Counted from the first letter of the stretch, positions 1 through 9,330 are shown. The stretch: DNA of 64,000 nucleotides from Paraburkholderia madseniana (GCF_009690905.1 NZ_VOSW01000054.1:1-64000); one strand, 5' to 3'. Notes: generated from the letters alone by a model not told the origin. Numbers and translations: made by a program.

Positions 1-323
1 AATAGGCTCGAGAAGTGCGAATGTCCGGATTGGCCGAACCGCTGCCCCCGGCGAGCTGGCTTGGATGACCGGACCACTCAGTTAACCGCCGTTGAACCCC
101 AGACAGCGCGACCGGCAGTTGTGGGTCGAACTCAGCAGGTCGCACCGGGCTGCCGATGGTGGGGGAGCGCGAAGGCCGCCAATGCGCTATCGTTAAAAGC
201 GCAACTCTCGATGCCGTATTGGGTAGCAGGTAATTGCCGCGGCGGGCGGCGGTCGAGGTGGAAAACAGGTGCGAGAATCGGGTTCACGGTTGGATTTCCA
301 CGCCGGTATCAAGGAAATACGAA
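1..323. other. Gene-free left edge
   Basis: No convincing gene is visible. Short overlapping reading frames on both strands lack ribosome binding sites and recognisable sequence. Parts of the stretch resemble the GC-rich degenerate intergenic sequence seen elsewhere in this window, for example 50.8-50.9 kb, where GTGGGTCGAACT-like words recur. Nothing else is claimed. Confidence 0.4.
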
Positions 324-743
324 ATGGACGATCCATATGACCTTCAGCGCTTTGTCGACGCCCAGGATCCGGTGTTCGCACAGGTATGCGATGAATTGAC
401 GGATGGACGTAAGCGAAGCCACTGGATGTGGTTCGTGTTTCCGCAAATCCAGGGCCTCGGGGCAAGCGCAATGGCGCAGCGGTTCGCGATCTCGTCGTTG
501 GCCGAGGCCGAAGCCTATCTGCGCCACCCGTTACTCGGCCCACGGCTGCGCGAATCGACGCGACTGGTCAACCTCGTCGAAGAGCGTTCCATCGAGGAAA
601 TTTTCGGATATCCGGATTACCTGAAGTTTCGATCGTCGATCAGCCTGTTCGCGCGCGCCACGAGCGACAACGATGTATTTGTGGAAGCGCTGCGCAAGTA
701 TTTCGGTGGTGAAGCCGATCCGCAAACTCTGCAGTTGCTCTAG
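324..743 (+). CDS. DUF1810 family protein
   Basis: A 139-residue cytoplasmic protein of the DUF1810 family, a small widespread family whose biochemical role is unknown. The family hallmarks are clear: an N-terminal DPYDLQRFVDAQ segment, the central RSHWMWFVFPQIQGLG block, and a late FxSSxxLF segment. The ATG at 324 is chosen because an AAGGAA ribosome binding site lies about 6 bases upstream and because family members start just before the DPYDLxRF motif. The frame stays open upstream but that part has no family sequence. It stands alone, convergent with the Vgb-like gene downstream. Identification is confident; function is not known. Confidence 0.9.
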   Translation: MDDPYDLQRFVDAQDPVFAQVCDELTDGRKRSHWMWFVFPQIQGLGASAMAQRFAISSLAEAEAYLRHPLLGPRLRESTRLVNLVEERSIEEIFGYPDYLKFRSSISLFARATSDNDVFVEALRKYFGGEADPQTLQLL

Positions 744-815
744 GCCGTTTTTTGCGCTGGACTAGCGCGCGTGGCGGAGCGGACTTCGGAATTTCACTGT
801 CGGCACAGTGAGTCG

Positions 816-1859
816 TCACTTCCCGCTCGCACCAGCTGCGCGGGAGCGGTAGAGCAGCAGATGATCGGTGCCGGATTCGGACAGCCAGACTTCGCCCGGG
901 CGGCCCATCATCTCACGTACGTTCGCGTGCGGGCGCGGCAGCGGAAACACGTCGAACCGCTCGGCACGCGGGTCAAAGCGCACTAGCGCGTTGGCGCTCC
1001 ATTCACTGAGCCAGACGATATCCTGGTCGTCTACAAATATTGCGTACGCGTGCGGATCGTCGCCGGGCAATCGCCATTCGCGCCATTGATGCGTCACGGG
1101 ATCGAATACGCCGACTTTTCCTGCGTTCCACTCGCTGACCCAGACGTGCCCCTTCGAATCGGACCATACGCGGCGCGCGCCCTGCTTCGACGTTGGCGGC
1201 TCGATGACCTGCGCCGCCCCACTCCCAGGATCGATGCGACCGAGATAACTCCCCGCCAGTGACGCGAAATACAGACTACCGCCCGGGGTCACGCACATGC
1301 CGTAGGGCCCGCGCCCGCGCGGCGCATCGAAGACTCGCATGCGGGCGCGCTGCGGATCCAGTTCGCCATAGATGCCGCTTTGCCCGGTAAACCACAGATG
1401 TCCTTGTTTGTCGAACACGGCGGTGTTCAGATTGGCGTCTGGCCGCTCCTTCGGCAGCGGAAAACGCGTGACGGCGAGGGTCTTCGGATCAATGCGCACA
1501 ATCGCGTTCTGGCCGCCGTCAGTCACCCACGCCGCGCGATCGGGACCCACGATCACGCCGTGCGGCGCCGATCCGGTGCCGAGCGCAATCTTGTCGATCC
1601 TGCCGCTACGCGGGTCCAGCCGTCCGACCGCGCCCAGCGCCTGTGCGGTGTACCACACGGCGCCGTCCGGCGACGGCGCGACGTCATGCGGCGCACTGCC
1701 GGTCGGGACGGCGAAGGTCTCGAACGACGGCGGCTGCGCCTGCGCCGAGCCGATGGTGAGCGCAGCGCTCGCGAGAGCGGACGCAAACCACGGTGCCAGC
1801 CGTGCTTCGAGAATCTTGTTCACCGTTGCCACAACCCGTTTTCTCGCGATCGCCAACAT
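816..1859 (-). CDS. Virginiamycin B lyase-like beta-propeller protein, exported
   Basis: A 347-residue protein with an N-terminal hydrophobic signal (about residues 15-41, ending GSAQAQ), then repeated blades of the form GxxWxTxxxxxxIxRxDP. The repeat pattern (VWYTAQALGAVGRLDP, AWVTDGGQNAIVRIDP, VWVSEWNAGKVGVFDP, VWLSEWSANALVRFDP) is that of the Vgb/streptogramin lyase propeller family. True Vgb linearises streptogramin B antibiotics. Most environmental homologues, especially exported ones, are uncharacterised, so resistance should not be assumed. A strong GGAGG ribosome binding site sits 5 bases before the ATG at 1859. The gene is monocistronic. The export signal argues for a periplasmic role, unlike the cytoplasmic antibiotic-inactivating enzymes. 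Confidence 0.82.
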   Translation of the reverse strand: MLAIARKRVVATVNKILEARLAPWFASALASAALTIGSAQAQPPSFETFAVPTGSAPHDVAPSPDGAVWYTAQALGAVGRLDPRSGRIDKIALGTGSAPHGVIVGPDRAAWVTDGGQNAIVRIDPKTLAVTRFPLPKERPDANLNTAVFDKQGHLWFTGQSGIYGELDPQRARMRVFDAPRGRGPYGMCVTPGGSLYFASLAGSYLGRIDPGSGAAQVIEPPTSKQGARRVWSDSKGHVWVSEWNAGKVGVFDPVTHQWREWRLPGDDPHAYAIFVDDQDIVWLSEWSANALVRFDPRAERFDVFPLPRPHANVREMMGRPGEVWLSESGTDHLLLYRSRAAGASGK

Positions 1860-2153
1860 GGTCGCCTCCGTGTGACAGGATGAGTTTCAAAGGGCGTTGA
1901 AGGCTTTTTATTGTTGCACTTATCTGTAGCCGTCGCTGCGCCGACTCATTCGCCTCGCCGGCCCCGGTGGCAATTCATGTTCACGGTGGCGAAGGTCAAC
2001 ATCGAAGGGAGGATCATGTCGATGGCCATGGCTCAAATCACGGCCGAACGCGGTTGTCCAAGCTCATGTGGATAGGTTCCCCTTTCTCGAGTGGCACCTT
2101 AACGAAGGGGTGGCCGGGAGGCGGCTGCGACTGTCAATCATGAGACCGTGTTC
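1860..2153. other. Intergenic region left of MITE
   Basis: No gene recognised. It contains the ribosome binding site and presumably the promoter of the leftward Vgb-like gene. Short frames here have no start signals and no family resemblance. Confidence 0.4.
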
Positions 2154-2320
2154 GGCCGATGCTGTTGAAAAAGTCGGTGACGGTCGTTCTAATCCGGTTT
2201 TCATGGGTCGCTTTACCCTTAACCGATGCTCGCGAGCGGTTAGTGGGGCTATCTGAGAGGTCGAATTTTTCACTCCTGGTGTTAGGGCGACGCGCTACGA
2301 CTTTTTCAACAGTATCGGCC
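2154..2320. mobile_element. MITE-like element, 167 bp, terminal inverted repeats
   Basis: The two ends are near-perfect inverted repeats of about 23 bases. The left end reads GGCCGATGCTGTTGAAAAAG and the right end, on the opposite strand, GGCCGATACTGTTGAAAAAG. There is no coding capacity. The interior shares the words TCGCTTTACCCTT and GGTCGA(A)TTTTTC with a second element at 17175-17322, which has different terminal sequence but also starts GGCCGA. This suggests one family of non-autonomous elements. No target duplication could be recognised. The 306-codon plus-strand frame that starts inside it is spurious. Confidence 0.65.
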
Positions 2321-2581
2321 ATGAAGGGTCATTCGCTCGTACCGCCGGTCGGACATTCGGACGTCGGCTCAGCATCCGCAAACTGTCACTCGTCACACTC
2401 GGTGCCGACTGTCCGAACGACATGGAACCCTGAGCCCCAATGGGAGGACCCCGCTGATGCGACTACAACAACAATGCTGGGGCACTGGGCCGGGAACGCC
2501 AGCACGCAGTTTTGCGTGGTCAATATTGAGGCAGAGGGTCCGGGCAAGAAACTACCCTATGGAGTTGAAGTGCGGGTGGGG

Positions 2582-3175
2582 CTAGCGCCGTCGCATGCCG
2601 CCGAAGCCACGCATGCCACTGGACGCTTGCATGCCGCCGAAGCCGCGCATGCCGCTCGACGCTTGCATGCCGCCGAAGCCGCGCATGCCGCCGGACGCTT
2701 GAACGCCGCCGAAGCCGCGCATGCCGCCGCCCGGGAAAGGTCCGCGGTGAAGGCCCGCTCCCACTGGCTTGCCGAAGTGGTTGTGATCCAGCTGATGGAA
2801 ATGACTGAAGTGATGGAAGTGGTGGAAGTGATGGAAACGATCGACGAAGATGAAGCTCACACCCGCGCCGATGAAAATCGGCGGCCCCCACCACCACGGG
2901 TCGGGATATGGGTAGGCGGCAACCGGATACCACAACACGCTGCCGTCGGAACTCTGCTCGAACTGCCATGTCCCGTCACTTTGCAGGCACGCGCGCCCGA
3001 TGATCTGTTGCATCGAACCGTCGATGTTCGCCTGCCCGGCGACCGCGCGGCAATTGGTGCTGTTGGCCTGTATGGGTAAACCGTCATATGCTTGCGCGAA
3101 CGCGGGGGCAGAAAAGCTGACATAGACGAGTAATGCCCCAAAGCCAAGTATCTTGTCCATGATGGACTCTTGCAT
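2582..3175 (-). CDS. Secreted Gly/His-rich repeat protein
   Basis: A 197-residue exported protein. The signal peptide (residues 1-27) ends in APAFA-Q. It is followed by about 65 residues of globular sequence with two cysteines, a Trp/Pro-rich stretch (YPDPWWWGPP), a hydrophobic patch, and a His-rich run of FHH triplets. The C-terminal tail holds about four copies of a 12-residue unit, MRGFGGMQASSG, encoded by 36-bp tandem DNA repeats. A GGGAG ribosome binding site 5 bases before the ATG at 3175 supports the start at MQESIMDK. The function is unknown. The His-rich run could bind metal, and the repeat tail resembles surface or biofilm-type low-complexity proteins, but both ideas are inference. 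The opposite strand is open because of the repeats and is not a gene. Confidence 0.72.
   Translation of the reverse strand: MQESIMDKILGFGALLVYVSFSAPAFAQAYDGLPIQANSTNCRAVAGQANIDGSMQQIIGRACLQSDGTWQFEQSSDGSVLWYPVAAYPYPDPWWWGPPIFIGAGVSFIFVDRFHHFHHFHHFSHFHQLDHNHFGKPVGAGLHRGPFPGGGMRGFGGVQASGGMRGFGGMQASSGMRGFGGMQASSGMRGFGGMRRR
2590..2735. repeat. 36-bp tandem repeats inside secreted protein gene
   Basis: About four head-to-tail copies of a 36-bp unit (CATGCCGCCGAAGCCGCGCA and following 16 bases on the plus strand) encode the 12-residue MRGFGGMQASSG repeat of the leftward gene. Copies differ by a few substitutions. Such arrays commonly change copy number by slippage. Confidence 0.8.
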
Positions 3176-3624
3176 GTATCTCCCACGTTTCGACGCGCGG
3201 AGTCGTCGGCGTCGCCCGGCACATCGGTGTGCTTCACAAATTCAACCCGCCGCGAAAAAGGCGCGCGGCCGAGGACGTGGTTGCCTCACGATTAAACGAT
3301 GAAGCACGCTGGATTATTCCGGAGTGAGCGAACCTCGGTCTGGCAGGGTCAGTTTATTCAGATGATTGAATAGTTGAAGCCACCAAGCGAACTTCCGCAC
3401 CGACCCGCTCAGAACATTCGACTCGGAAGGCCGACTACCGCCGATCGCACGAATCAGGCGGGAAATCGATCGGGCCTGCGGTCTGTGAACGTCCTTTTTC
3501 TCGTTGGGCTAAGGACCTCTTCGGGTCGCCCGCCGTGCGCGCGTCGCCGAGCACCGACAGGGCATCGTCGGTCGGAGTGCGGCCAACTCCGGTCGTTGCT
3601 GTAAATTTGATGGCGACGGTGCGA
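3176..3624. other. Gene-free stretch
   Basis: No gene recognised. It contains the promoter of the leftward secreted repeat protein. Short frames on both strands (about 65-80 codons) lack ribosome binding sites and known motifs. The right part adjoins a decayed IS1182 transposase fragment and may itself be transposon debris. Confidence 0.4.
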
Positions 3625-3702
3625 GTTAGCACGGAGATGAGTCTGTACGTGCTTGCCTACAACATGAAGCGCGTTATTAAGCTCCTTGTTCACAACGGCT
3701 GA
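3625..3702 (+). pseudogene. IS1182-family transposase C-terminal remnant
   Basis: A 26-codon fragment encodes VSTEMSLYVLAYNMKRVIKL and a short tail. This closely matches the C-terminal end of the complete IS1182-family transposase at 33953-35383 (VSTEMSLHVLAYNMKRVIKL). The rest of the transposase is missing. A GTGTTTTGACACAG word at about 3838-3851 resembles the right terminal repeat of the intact element, so the remnant may extend to about 3.85 kb. That extension is uncertain. Confidence 0.75.
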
Positions 3703-4394
3703 TCGAGACGTTGCAGGGGTAACGCCGCCAGCTGACGGCGCTGCGGTTCCTAGGGTGCCAAATTATTCAGTCGCTCCTCCGTTCCCGAGAATGGGGGCCT
3801 TGAAAGCGACGAACGTCGCCATGGTCGGAGCCCCTAGGTGTTTTGACACAGTTTTATATGGACACCGCCCGGCTTGCCATCCCGTGCTCTGACGCGCGAA
3901 TGTCTGCTCTGGCCATAGCAGCGCCCCCGCGCTGTGGCTTGGGACATCATTGTATTGACTGTTCATGACAGATCTTAAGCGTTGAATGTGATTGAGAAGT
4001 CGCCTATAAATCGAACCGGAAAGCCAAAAATGCAACTCGAACCCTGAAAAAGCCCATTCGCGCGTGCGCTATGTGCAGGGCGTTACAGACGGATCTAATT
4101 CAGGGTAGAGCGGCTGTATAGCGCAGCCGTATCGTCACCTGATCGACATTAATTAGTTCGCTCTTCACTCGCCCGCGCAGGCGGCGTCGCAGGCTGTGAT
4201 TGACCTGGTGCAACCAACATCAACGTCAAGCGAAACCAGCTCTACTTCTGGCTAACCCATCATGCTGAACCACGCTGACGTGGCGGACGCGCAAATTGCG
4301 CAGCCAAAAGCAAGACGCTGGAAGCAACAGTGACCGCCGACTGCATCCGGATCGGGACCTTTCGCGTATAACCCAATGCAGAAGGGGAAGTTCG
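3703..4394. other. Gene-free stretch with IS debris
   Basis: No intact gene. The first ~150 bases probably belong to the decayed IS1182 copy. The remainder precedes the TPR gene and should hold the operon promoter. No clear terminator or operator was identified. Confidence 0.35.
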
Positions 4395-5567
4395 ATGTCG
4401 GGTTGGCGATTCGTATCGGTGGTAGCCGCGCTTGTCCTGCTCTCAGGCGAGAGTTGGGCGAAGCCGTATGTACCCGAAAGCGACGGAGTGGTGCTCGAAC
4501 ACCTCCCGGAAAAAAACGATCCGGCGCTTGCGCAACTGAAGCGCATGCGCGCGACGCTGATGATGAACCCGCGCGATCTCAACCTCGCAGTGTCCGTCGT
4601 CCGTCGCGCTCTCGAAGCGGGGCGAAGGCTGGGCGATCCGCGCTTCTTCGGCCAGGCGCAGGCGGCGCTGGCGCCGTGGTGGGGCGCAGAGGATGTGCCG
4701 CCGACCGTGTTATTGCTGCGCGCGACGCTCAAGCAAAGCCAGCATGATTTCGAAGGCTCGCTTGCCGATCTGGATAGGTTGCTGGCCGCGCATCCAGCGC
4801 TCGCGCAGGCGCGACTGACGCGCGCCACAGTGCTCAGCGTGCGCGGGCGCTACGCGGACGCGCGGCACGATTGCGAGCAACTGAAGGGACTCGTTGCACC
4901 CATCGTCGTCATGGGGTGCGATGCGACATCGTCGAGCCTGACCGGCAACGCAGCCGCCGCATACGGGGCGCTCGTGCAGGTGCTTGCGCAAGGCGTCGGC
5001 AATCTGGACGTGCGCGAGTGGGCGTTGACGCTCGCCGCGGAAATTGCCGCTCGCCGCGGCGACTTCGCTGCAGCCGAGCGACATTTCCGCGACGCACTTG
5101 CGCTCGACCCGGGTGACGCTTATCTGCAGGGGGCGTACGCCGATTTTCTGCTGGATCGCGGTCGTCCGCGAGAGTTGTTGCCGCTTTTGCGTGACGCTAC
5201 GAAAAACGACATGCTAATGCTTCGTTTAGTGCTGGCCGAGCAACAGCTGCCGGAATTGCGCGCGTCATTCGCTGCGCACCGCGAGGATCTCTCGGCGCGC
5301 TTTGACGCCGCGCGTCGCCGCGGGGATAGCCTGCATCGCAGGGAGGAGGCGCGCTTTCGTCTCACAGTGGAACATGACGTCAAAGCAGCACTCATTCTCG
5401 CGCGTGAAAACTGGTTGGTCCAACGCGAGCCGTCAGACCTGCGGATTCTGATCGAAGCCGCGCGTGCGGCCGGCGATGCGGATGCCCTAAAGATCGCATC
5501 CGATTGGGTCGCCGCAATGCATCTCGAAGATACGGCGATCGTCACGCTCCTGCAGGTGCGGCAATGA
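4395..5567 (+). CDS. Exported TPR-repeat protein
   Basis: A 390-residue protein with a signal peptide (about residues 1-22, hydrophobic core VVAALVLLSG, ending SWA-KP) and helical tetratricopeptide-type repeats. One clear TPR unit is FAAAERHFRDALALDPGDAYLQGAYADFLLDRG near residues 225-258. The start at 4395 is chosen for the AAGGGG ribosome binding site 6 bases upstream and the signal peptide that follows. The stop codon overlaps the ATG of the HupE/UreJ-like gene (ATGA), and a DUF4331 gene follows, so the three genes form an operon. The protein is probably a periplasmic scaffold for the DUF4331 protein or the membrane protein. This is inferred from context only. Confidence 0.82.
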   Translation: MSGWRFVSVVAALVLLSGESWAKPYVPESDGVVLEHLPEKNDPALAQLKRMRATLMMNPRDLNLAVSVVRRALEAGRRLGDPRFFGQAQAALAPWWGAEDVPPTVLLLRATLKQSQHDFEGSLADLDRLLAAHPALAQARLTRATVLSVRGRYADARHDCEQLKGLVAPIVVMGCDATSSSLTGNAAAAYGALVQVLAQGVGNLDVREWALTLAAEIAARRGDFAAAERHFRDALALDPGDAYLQGAYADFLLDRGRPRELLPLLRDATKNDMLMLRLVLAEQQLPELRASFAAHREDLSARFDAARRRGDSLHRREEARFRLTVEHDVKAALILARENWLVQREPSDLRILIEAARAAGDADALKIASDWVAAMHLEDTAIVTLLQVRQ

Positions 5568-6703
5568 AACGCGTCCTGCTCGCCTTTGTGCTTGCGTTGC
5601 TGATAGCGCCCGCGTTTGCGCATAAGGCAAGCGACGCCTACCTCACGCTGGAGCGCAGCGGGCAAGCCCTGCGCGGTCAGTGGGATATCGCGCTACGCGA
5701 TCTCGACAACGCGCTTGGGCTCGATGAGAACGGCGATGGAGACATCACATGGGGTGAAGTACGTGCCCGAAAGCGCGATATCGCGGCGTATGCACTTGCA
5801 CATCTCCAGGTGTCCTCCGCCGGCAAGCTTTGTGCGCTCGAACCGACCGGGCAACTGATCGACTCGCACACCGATGGCACCTACGCGGTGCTGACGTTCA
5901 CCGGACAATGTCCGCGGGCGAGCCCAACACTTTCTATCGATTACCGGCTGTTCGAAGGCCTTGATCCCCAGCATCGGGGACTTCTCAACTTCGTCGAGAA
6001 CGGCCAAAGCCGAAGCGTCGTATTTAGCGCTGACGTGCCGCACCGCATTGTCGGCACCGATACCGGCGGCCCGTTGACGCAGTTCGCGATGTATCTGAAC
6101 GAAGGCGTCTGGCACATCTGGACCGGATACGATCACATCCTGTTCCTGCTCTCGCTGCTGCTGCCTGCGGTGCTGATTCGTGAGGGGCATGCATGGCAGC
6201 CGGGCGCATCGTTTCGCCGGGCATTCATAGATGTCACCAAGGTTGTGACCGCGTTTACGGTGGCGCACTCGATCACACTCACGCTCGCGGCGCTATCGAT
6301 CGTCGTGCTGCCTTCGCGTCTCGTTGAATCGGGCATCGCCTTGTCGGTAGTGCTGGCGGCGCTGAATAACCTGTTTCCGCTGATGGCGAACGGACGCTGG
6401 ATGGCGGCGTTCGGCTTCGGGCTGCTGCACGGATTGGGCTTCGCAGGCGCGCTGCACGACCTCGGCTTGCCGGCCGGTTCGCTTGCGCTGTCGCTCGCCG
6501 GATTCAATCTTGGCGTCGAAGCAGGGCAACTCGCCATCGTATTCGTTTATCTGCCACTGGCGTTCTCGTTGCGGGCAACCTGGGCATACCGGCGCGTGGT
6601 GCTTGCCGGCGGCTCAGCGGTGACCGCGACCATCGCCATGATCTGGCTAGTCGAGCGCGCACTTAACGTCGCCATATTTGGCTCGTTGGCCGCCCGTTTA
6701 TAA
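5564..6703 (+). CDS. HupE/UreJ_2-family membrane protein
   Basis: A 379-residue integral membrane protein. It has a signal peptide (ALLIAPAFA-HK), then a soluble exported domain of about 165 residues. That domain contains an EF-hand-like loop, DENGDGDITWGE, near residues 43-54. The C-terminal half has about six membrane helices beginning at the GVWHIWTGYDHILFLLSLLLP signature, which is diagnostic of the HupE/UreJ_2 family. Family members are proposed metal transporters (HupE/UreJ for nickel), but this extended two-domain subgroup is not characterised. The ATG overlaps the stop of the TPR gene by 4 bases. The conserved neighbourhood with DUF4331 points to a shared, still unknown envelope function, possibly involving calcium or another metal. 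Confidence 0.85.
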   Translation: MKRVLLAFVLALLIAPAFAHKASDAYLTLERSGQALRGQWDIALRDLDNALGLDENGDGDITWGEVRARKRDIAAYALAHLQVSSAGKLCALEPTGQLIDSHTDGTYAVLTFTGQCPRASPTLSIDYRLFEGLDPQHRGLLNFVENGQSRSVVFSADVPHRIVGTDTGGPLTQFAMYLNEGVWHIWTGYDHILFLLSLLLPAVLIREGHAWQPGASFRRAFIDVTKVVTAFTVAHSITLTLAALSIVVLPSRLVESGIALSVVLAALNNLFPLMANGRWMAAFGFGLLHGLGFAGALHDLGLPAGSLALSLAGFNLGVEAGQLAIVFVYLPLAFSLRATWAYRRVVLAGGSAVTATIAMIWLVERALNVAIFGSLAARL

Positions 6704-6719
6704 CCTGAAGGAGAACATC

Positions 6720-8186
6720 ATGACATCTATTGCCCGCATCATGGGGGCCGTCGCGCTTTGCGCCGCTGCGCTTTGGAGCAGTGGAACGTACGCTGCCAGT
6801 CACCGCGAGGCACCCCTGATTGCGAACGACCCGACCGCCGACAACACCGACTTTTACATGTTCCGGAGTTGGACGAATCCTAACAACGTCGTTTTCATTT
6901 TGAACGTGATTCCCATGCAGGACCCTGGCGCTGGACCGAATTATTTCAATTTCGGCGATGACGTGATTTATCGCATCAACGTCGACACCAATGGCAACGG
7001 CAAGGCCGACGACCTGGTCTACGAAATCCGCTTCAAGACCGAATTGCGCGGGCCCCTGGCGAACCAACAGCTGCCGCTGTCATACGCCGCACTGCCGCCG
7101 ATCACTGCGCTCGACGGACCGGGCTCGGACGGCCTGATCCTGCGCCAGAGCTACACGGTGACGCAAGTGCGTCACGGCGAGCGCACCGACCTGGGTACCC
7201 GGAGCATGTTCGCGGTCCCGTCCAACGTGGGACCGCTAACGATGCCCAATTACGAGGCGCTAGCCGCACAGGGTATCTACTTGCTGGCGAACGGCGGCAA
7301 GGTCTTCGCCGGCCAGCGCGGTGAGACGTTCTACATCGACCTGGGCGCAGTGTTCGACACGGTGAATCTTCGCCGCACGCCACCTGTGTTGACGGCGGCG
7401 GAGGATGCCAACGATCACGTGAATCCATTTGGCAACGACACATTCTCCGGCTTCAACATCAGCACCATTGCGATCGAAGTCCCAATCAGCACGGTGACGT
7501 CCAAACCCAATGCCGTAATCGGCGCCTATGTGTCCACAATGCGTCATGAGGGCCGCGGAATGGGCGACGGTCAGGACAACGCCGGACCTTGGGTGCAGGT
7601 GTCCCGCATGGGCAATCCACTCGTCAACGAACTGGTCATTGGGACCGATACGAAAGATAAATGGAACATGACCAATCCGGCCAACGAAGCGCAATTCCTG
7701 GGTTTCTATCTCAACTCCAGGCTGGCGACCGCACTCAACCTCCGGTTCGGCTTGACGATTCCGACGACCAACCGGACCGATTTGGTAAACGTGCTTCTCA
7801 AGTATCCATCCCAACCGCAGACTGGGACGTGCGGCGCACGCGATTGCTCGGAACTTCTGCGGCTTAATCTGGGTGTTTCTCCGACACCACCTGCGCAGCA
7901 GCGTCGCCTCGCCGTTCTTGCCGGGGACAACGCCGGCTGGCCCAATGGGCGGCGCCCGAATGACGACGTGACCGATATCGCGCTGCGGGTCATTGCGGGC
8001 CGGCTGACAGGCGCGTCGACGGGCAACCTGTTGCTGGGTGATGGCGTGAACTTCAACATCGGTGCCGAAGGCAGCAACTTGACCGCGAACGGCATCTACA
8101 CGGTCTTCCCCCACCTGCCGACACCCCACGACGGGAGAAATCGCCGCCACATCGACTGCGGTGAAGCGGGTGCCAATCCCTGCTGA
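6720..8186 (+). CDS. DUF4331 domain protein, exported
   Basis: A 488-residue secreted or periplasmic protein. The signal peptide (residues 1 to about 24) ends before ASHREAP, the typical mature N-terminus of DUF4331 proteins. The DPTADNTDFYMFRSW block follows, also diagnostic. Blocks such as INVDTNGNGKADDLVYE carry Asp/Asn-rich loops of the calcium-binding type. The start at 6720 has an ideal AAGGAG ribosome binding site. It is the third gene of the TPR-HupE-DUF4331 operon, 16 bases after the HupE-like gene. The family has no assigned biochemical activity. Four cysteines near residues 370-380 and the C-terminus (CGARDC, CGEAGANPC) could form disulfides in the periplasm. Confidence 0.88.
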   Translation: MTSIARIMGAVALCAAALWSSGTYAASHREAPLIANDPTADNTDFYMFRSWTNPNNVVFILNVIPMQDPGAGPNYFNFGDDVIYRINVDTNGNGKADDLVYEIRFKTELRGPLANQQLPLSYAALPPITALDGPGSDGLILRQSYTVTQVRHGERTDLGTRSMFAVPSNVGPLTMPNYEALAAQGIYLLANGGKVFAGQRGETFYIDLGAVFDTVNLRRTPPVLTAAEDANDHVNPFGNDTFSGFNISTIAIEVPISTVTSKPNAVIGAYVSTMRHEGRGMGDGQDNAGPWVQVSRMGNPLVNELVIGTDTKDKWNMTNPANEAQFLGFYLNSRLATALNLRFGLTIPTTNRTDLVNVLLKYPSQPQTGTCGARDCSELLRLNLGVSPTPPAQQRRLAVLAGDNAGWPNGRRPNDDVTDIALRVIAGRLTGASTGNLLLGDGVNFNIGAEGSNLTANGIYTVFPHLPTPHDGRNRRHIDCGEAGANPC

Positions 8187-8667
8187 ATGGTAATTGAGAT
8201 CCGCCGCGATTTGGCATAAGGTGTTCGCGGCGGTCGACAGTTGCACAAAACGTCACCAATGCTTAAGCAGAGACCTGGGCCGGCACTGTGATCAGATTGT
8301 GCGCGCGGCGAGTTCGCGCTGGCCCACAATTGACCGCGGCCGGGGAAGTCCACACCGGCCGTTCCAGGACAATGAAGACTGAATTGTGCACTGTGCTCAC
8401 CGGCAGCTCTCGAACGCCCAATAACCCGCCTGATCATAGATGGCCGTCTTGACCATAGCTTATAGTATTCACGGAATGCGGCAACTCAGCCGCGCCGGAA
8501 AGCGGTCTAGTATCCGTGCGGAGATTCACGCGCACCGCGTGCGTGGTGTTGCATGCATGATTGCAATGATGGCGGTATGACGACCCGGGTTGCGCGGCGG
8601 CCGCGCAACCGACTGTCTACTGAAAGCGACGGGTAAGGCCGCTGCGAAAGATCGTTCATCGAGTCCC
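8187..8667. other. Gene-free stretch
   Basis: No gene recognised between the DUF4331 operon and the DUF1345 gene. The short frames on either strand are shadows or lack start signals. It presumably holds the operon terminator and the promoter of the DUF1345 gene, but neither could be identified with confidence. Confidence 0.4.
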
Positions 8668-9330
8668 ATGTCCATCAAATACTATCCGCAGCTTCTTCGC
8701 AATCGTCCCCGCACGGTGATCGGCCTCGCGATCGGCGTCGTCGTCGCGCTCCTCATTCCCGGCCATACGAGTCCGCTGACGCGCACACTGCTCGGTTGGG
8801 ACGCGGCCGTCTGGAGCTACCTGCTGATGATCTCGGTACATATGGCCCTCACCGAGGAACACCGCGTGCGCGAATACGCGATACGCGACGACGAAAACGC
8901 GGGCGTCGTGCTGTTCGTAATCTGTATCGCGACGGTCGCGAGCATCGCCGCGATCGTACTAGAGCTCGCCTCGGCGAAGGGTGCGGGAGGCGCGTCGATC
9001 GTATCGCACTACCTGCTGACCGGTCTGACGTTGATGGGCGCATGGTTTCTGATTCCGACAATCTTCACGCTCCACTACGCGCGGCTCTACTACGACACCG
9101 ACGCCCGGGAAACCGCGTTGAAGTTCCCCGACCACCATTTGCTGCCGAACTACTGGGACTTCCTCTACTACTCGTTCACGATCGCGGTTGCGTCGCAGAC
9201 CTCGGACGTCGTGCTACGCTCGCGCGAAATTCGCCGCGCGACGCTCGCTCAATCGATCCTGTCGTTCTACTTCAACGTCGCCGTGCTCGGCTTGTGCGTG
9301 AACATCGCGGCGGGGCTGCTGGGCTCATGA
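8668..9330 (+). CDS. DUF1345 integral membrane protein
   Basis: A 220-residue membrane protein with about five hydrophobic helices. Landmarks are RPRTVIGLAIGVVVALLIP at the N-terminus, LLGWDAAVWSYLLMI in the second helix, and the conserved FPDHHLLPNYWDFLYYSFTIAVASQTSDV block near residues 152-180, which is diagnostic of DUF1345. The function of the family is unknown. The start at 8668 matches typical family N-termini, although the upstream ribosome binding site is weak; the frame is open 26 codons further upstream. It is monocistronic. Confidence 0.85.
   Translation: MSIKYYPQLLRNRPRTVIGLAIGVVVALLIPGHTSPLTRTLLGWDAAVWSYLLMISVHMALTEEHRVREYAIRDDENAGVVLFVICIATVASIAAIVLELASAKGAGGASIVSHYLLTGLTLMGAWFLIPTIFTLHYARLYYDTDARETALKFPDHHLLPNYWDFLYYSFTIAVASQTSDVVLRSREIRRATLAQSILSFYFNVAVLGLCVNIAAGLLGS

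Noticed and set aside
816..1859. Calling the Vgb-like gene a streptogramin resistance gene
   Set aside because: The protein is exported and the family is broad. Resistance cannot be claimed from sequence alone.
2159..3079. 306-codon plus-strand frame with HAAEAAHAA repeats
   Set aside because: It starts inside a MITE and runs antisense to the secreted repeat protein, which has a ribosome binding site and signal peptide. The repeats are the mirror of the 36-bp coding repeats.
3836..3862. Right terminal repeat of the decayed IS1182 copy
   Set aside because: Only a GTGTTTTGACACAG core matches; too degenerate to fix an end.
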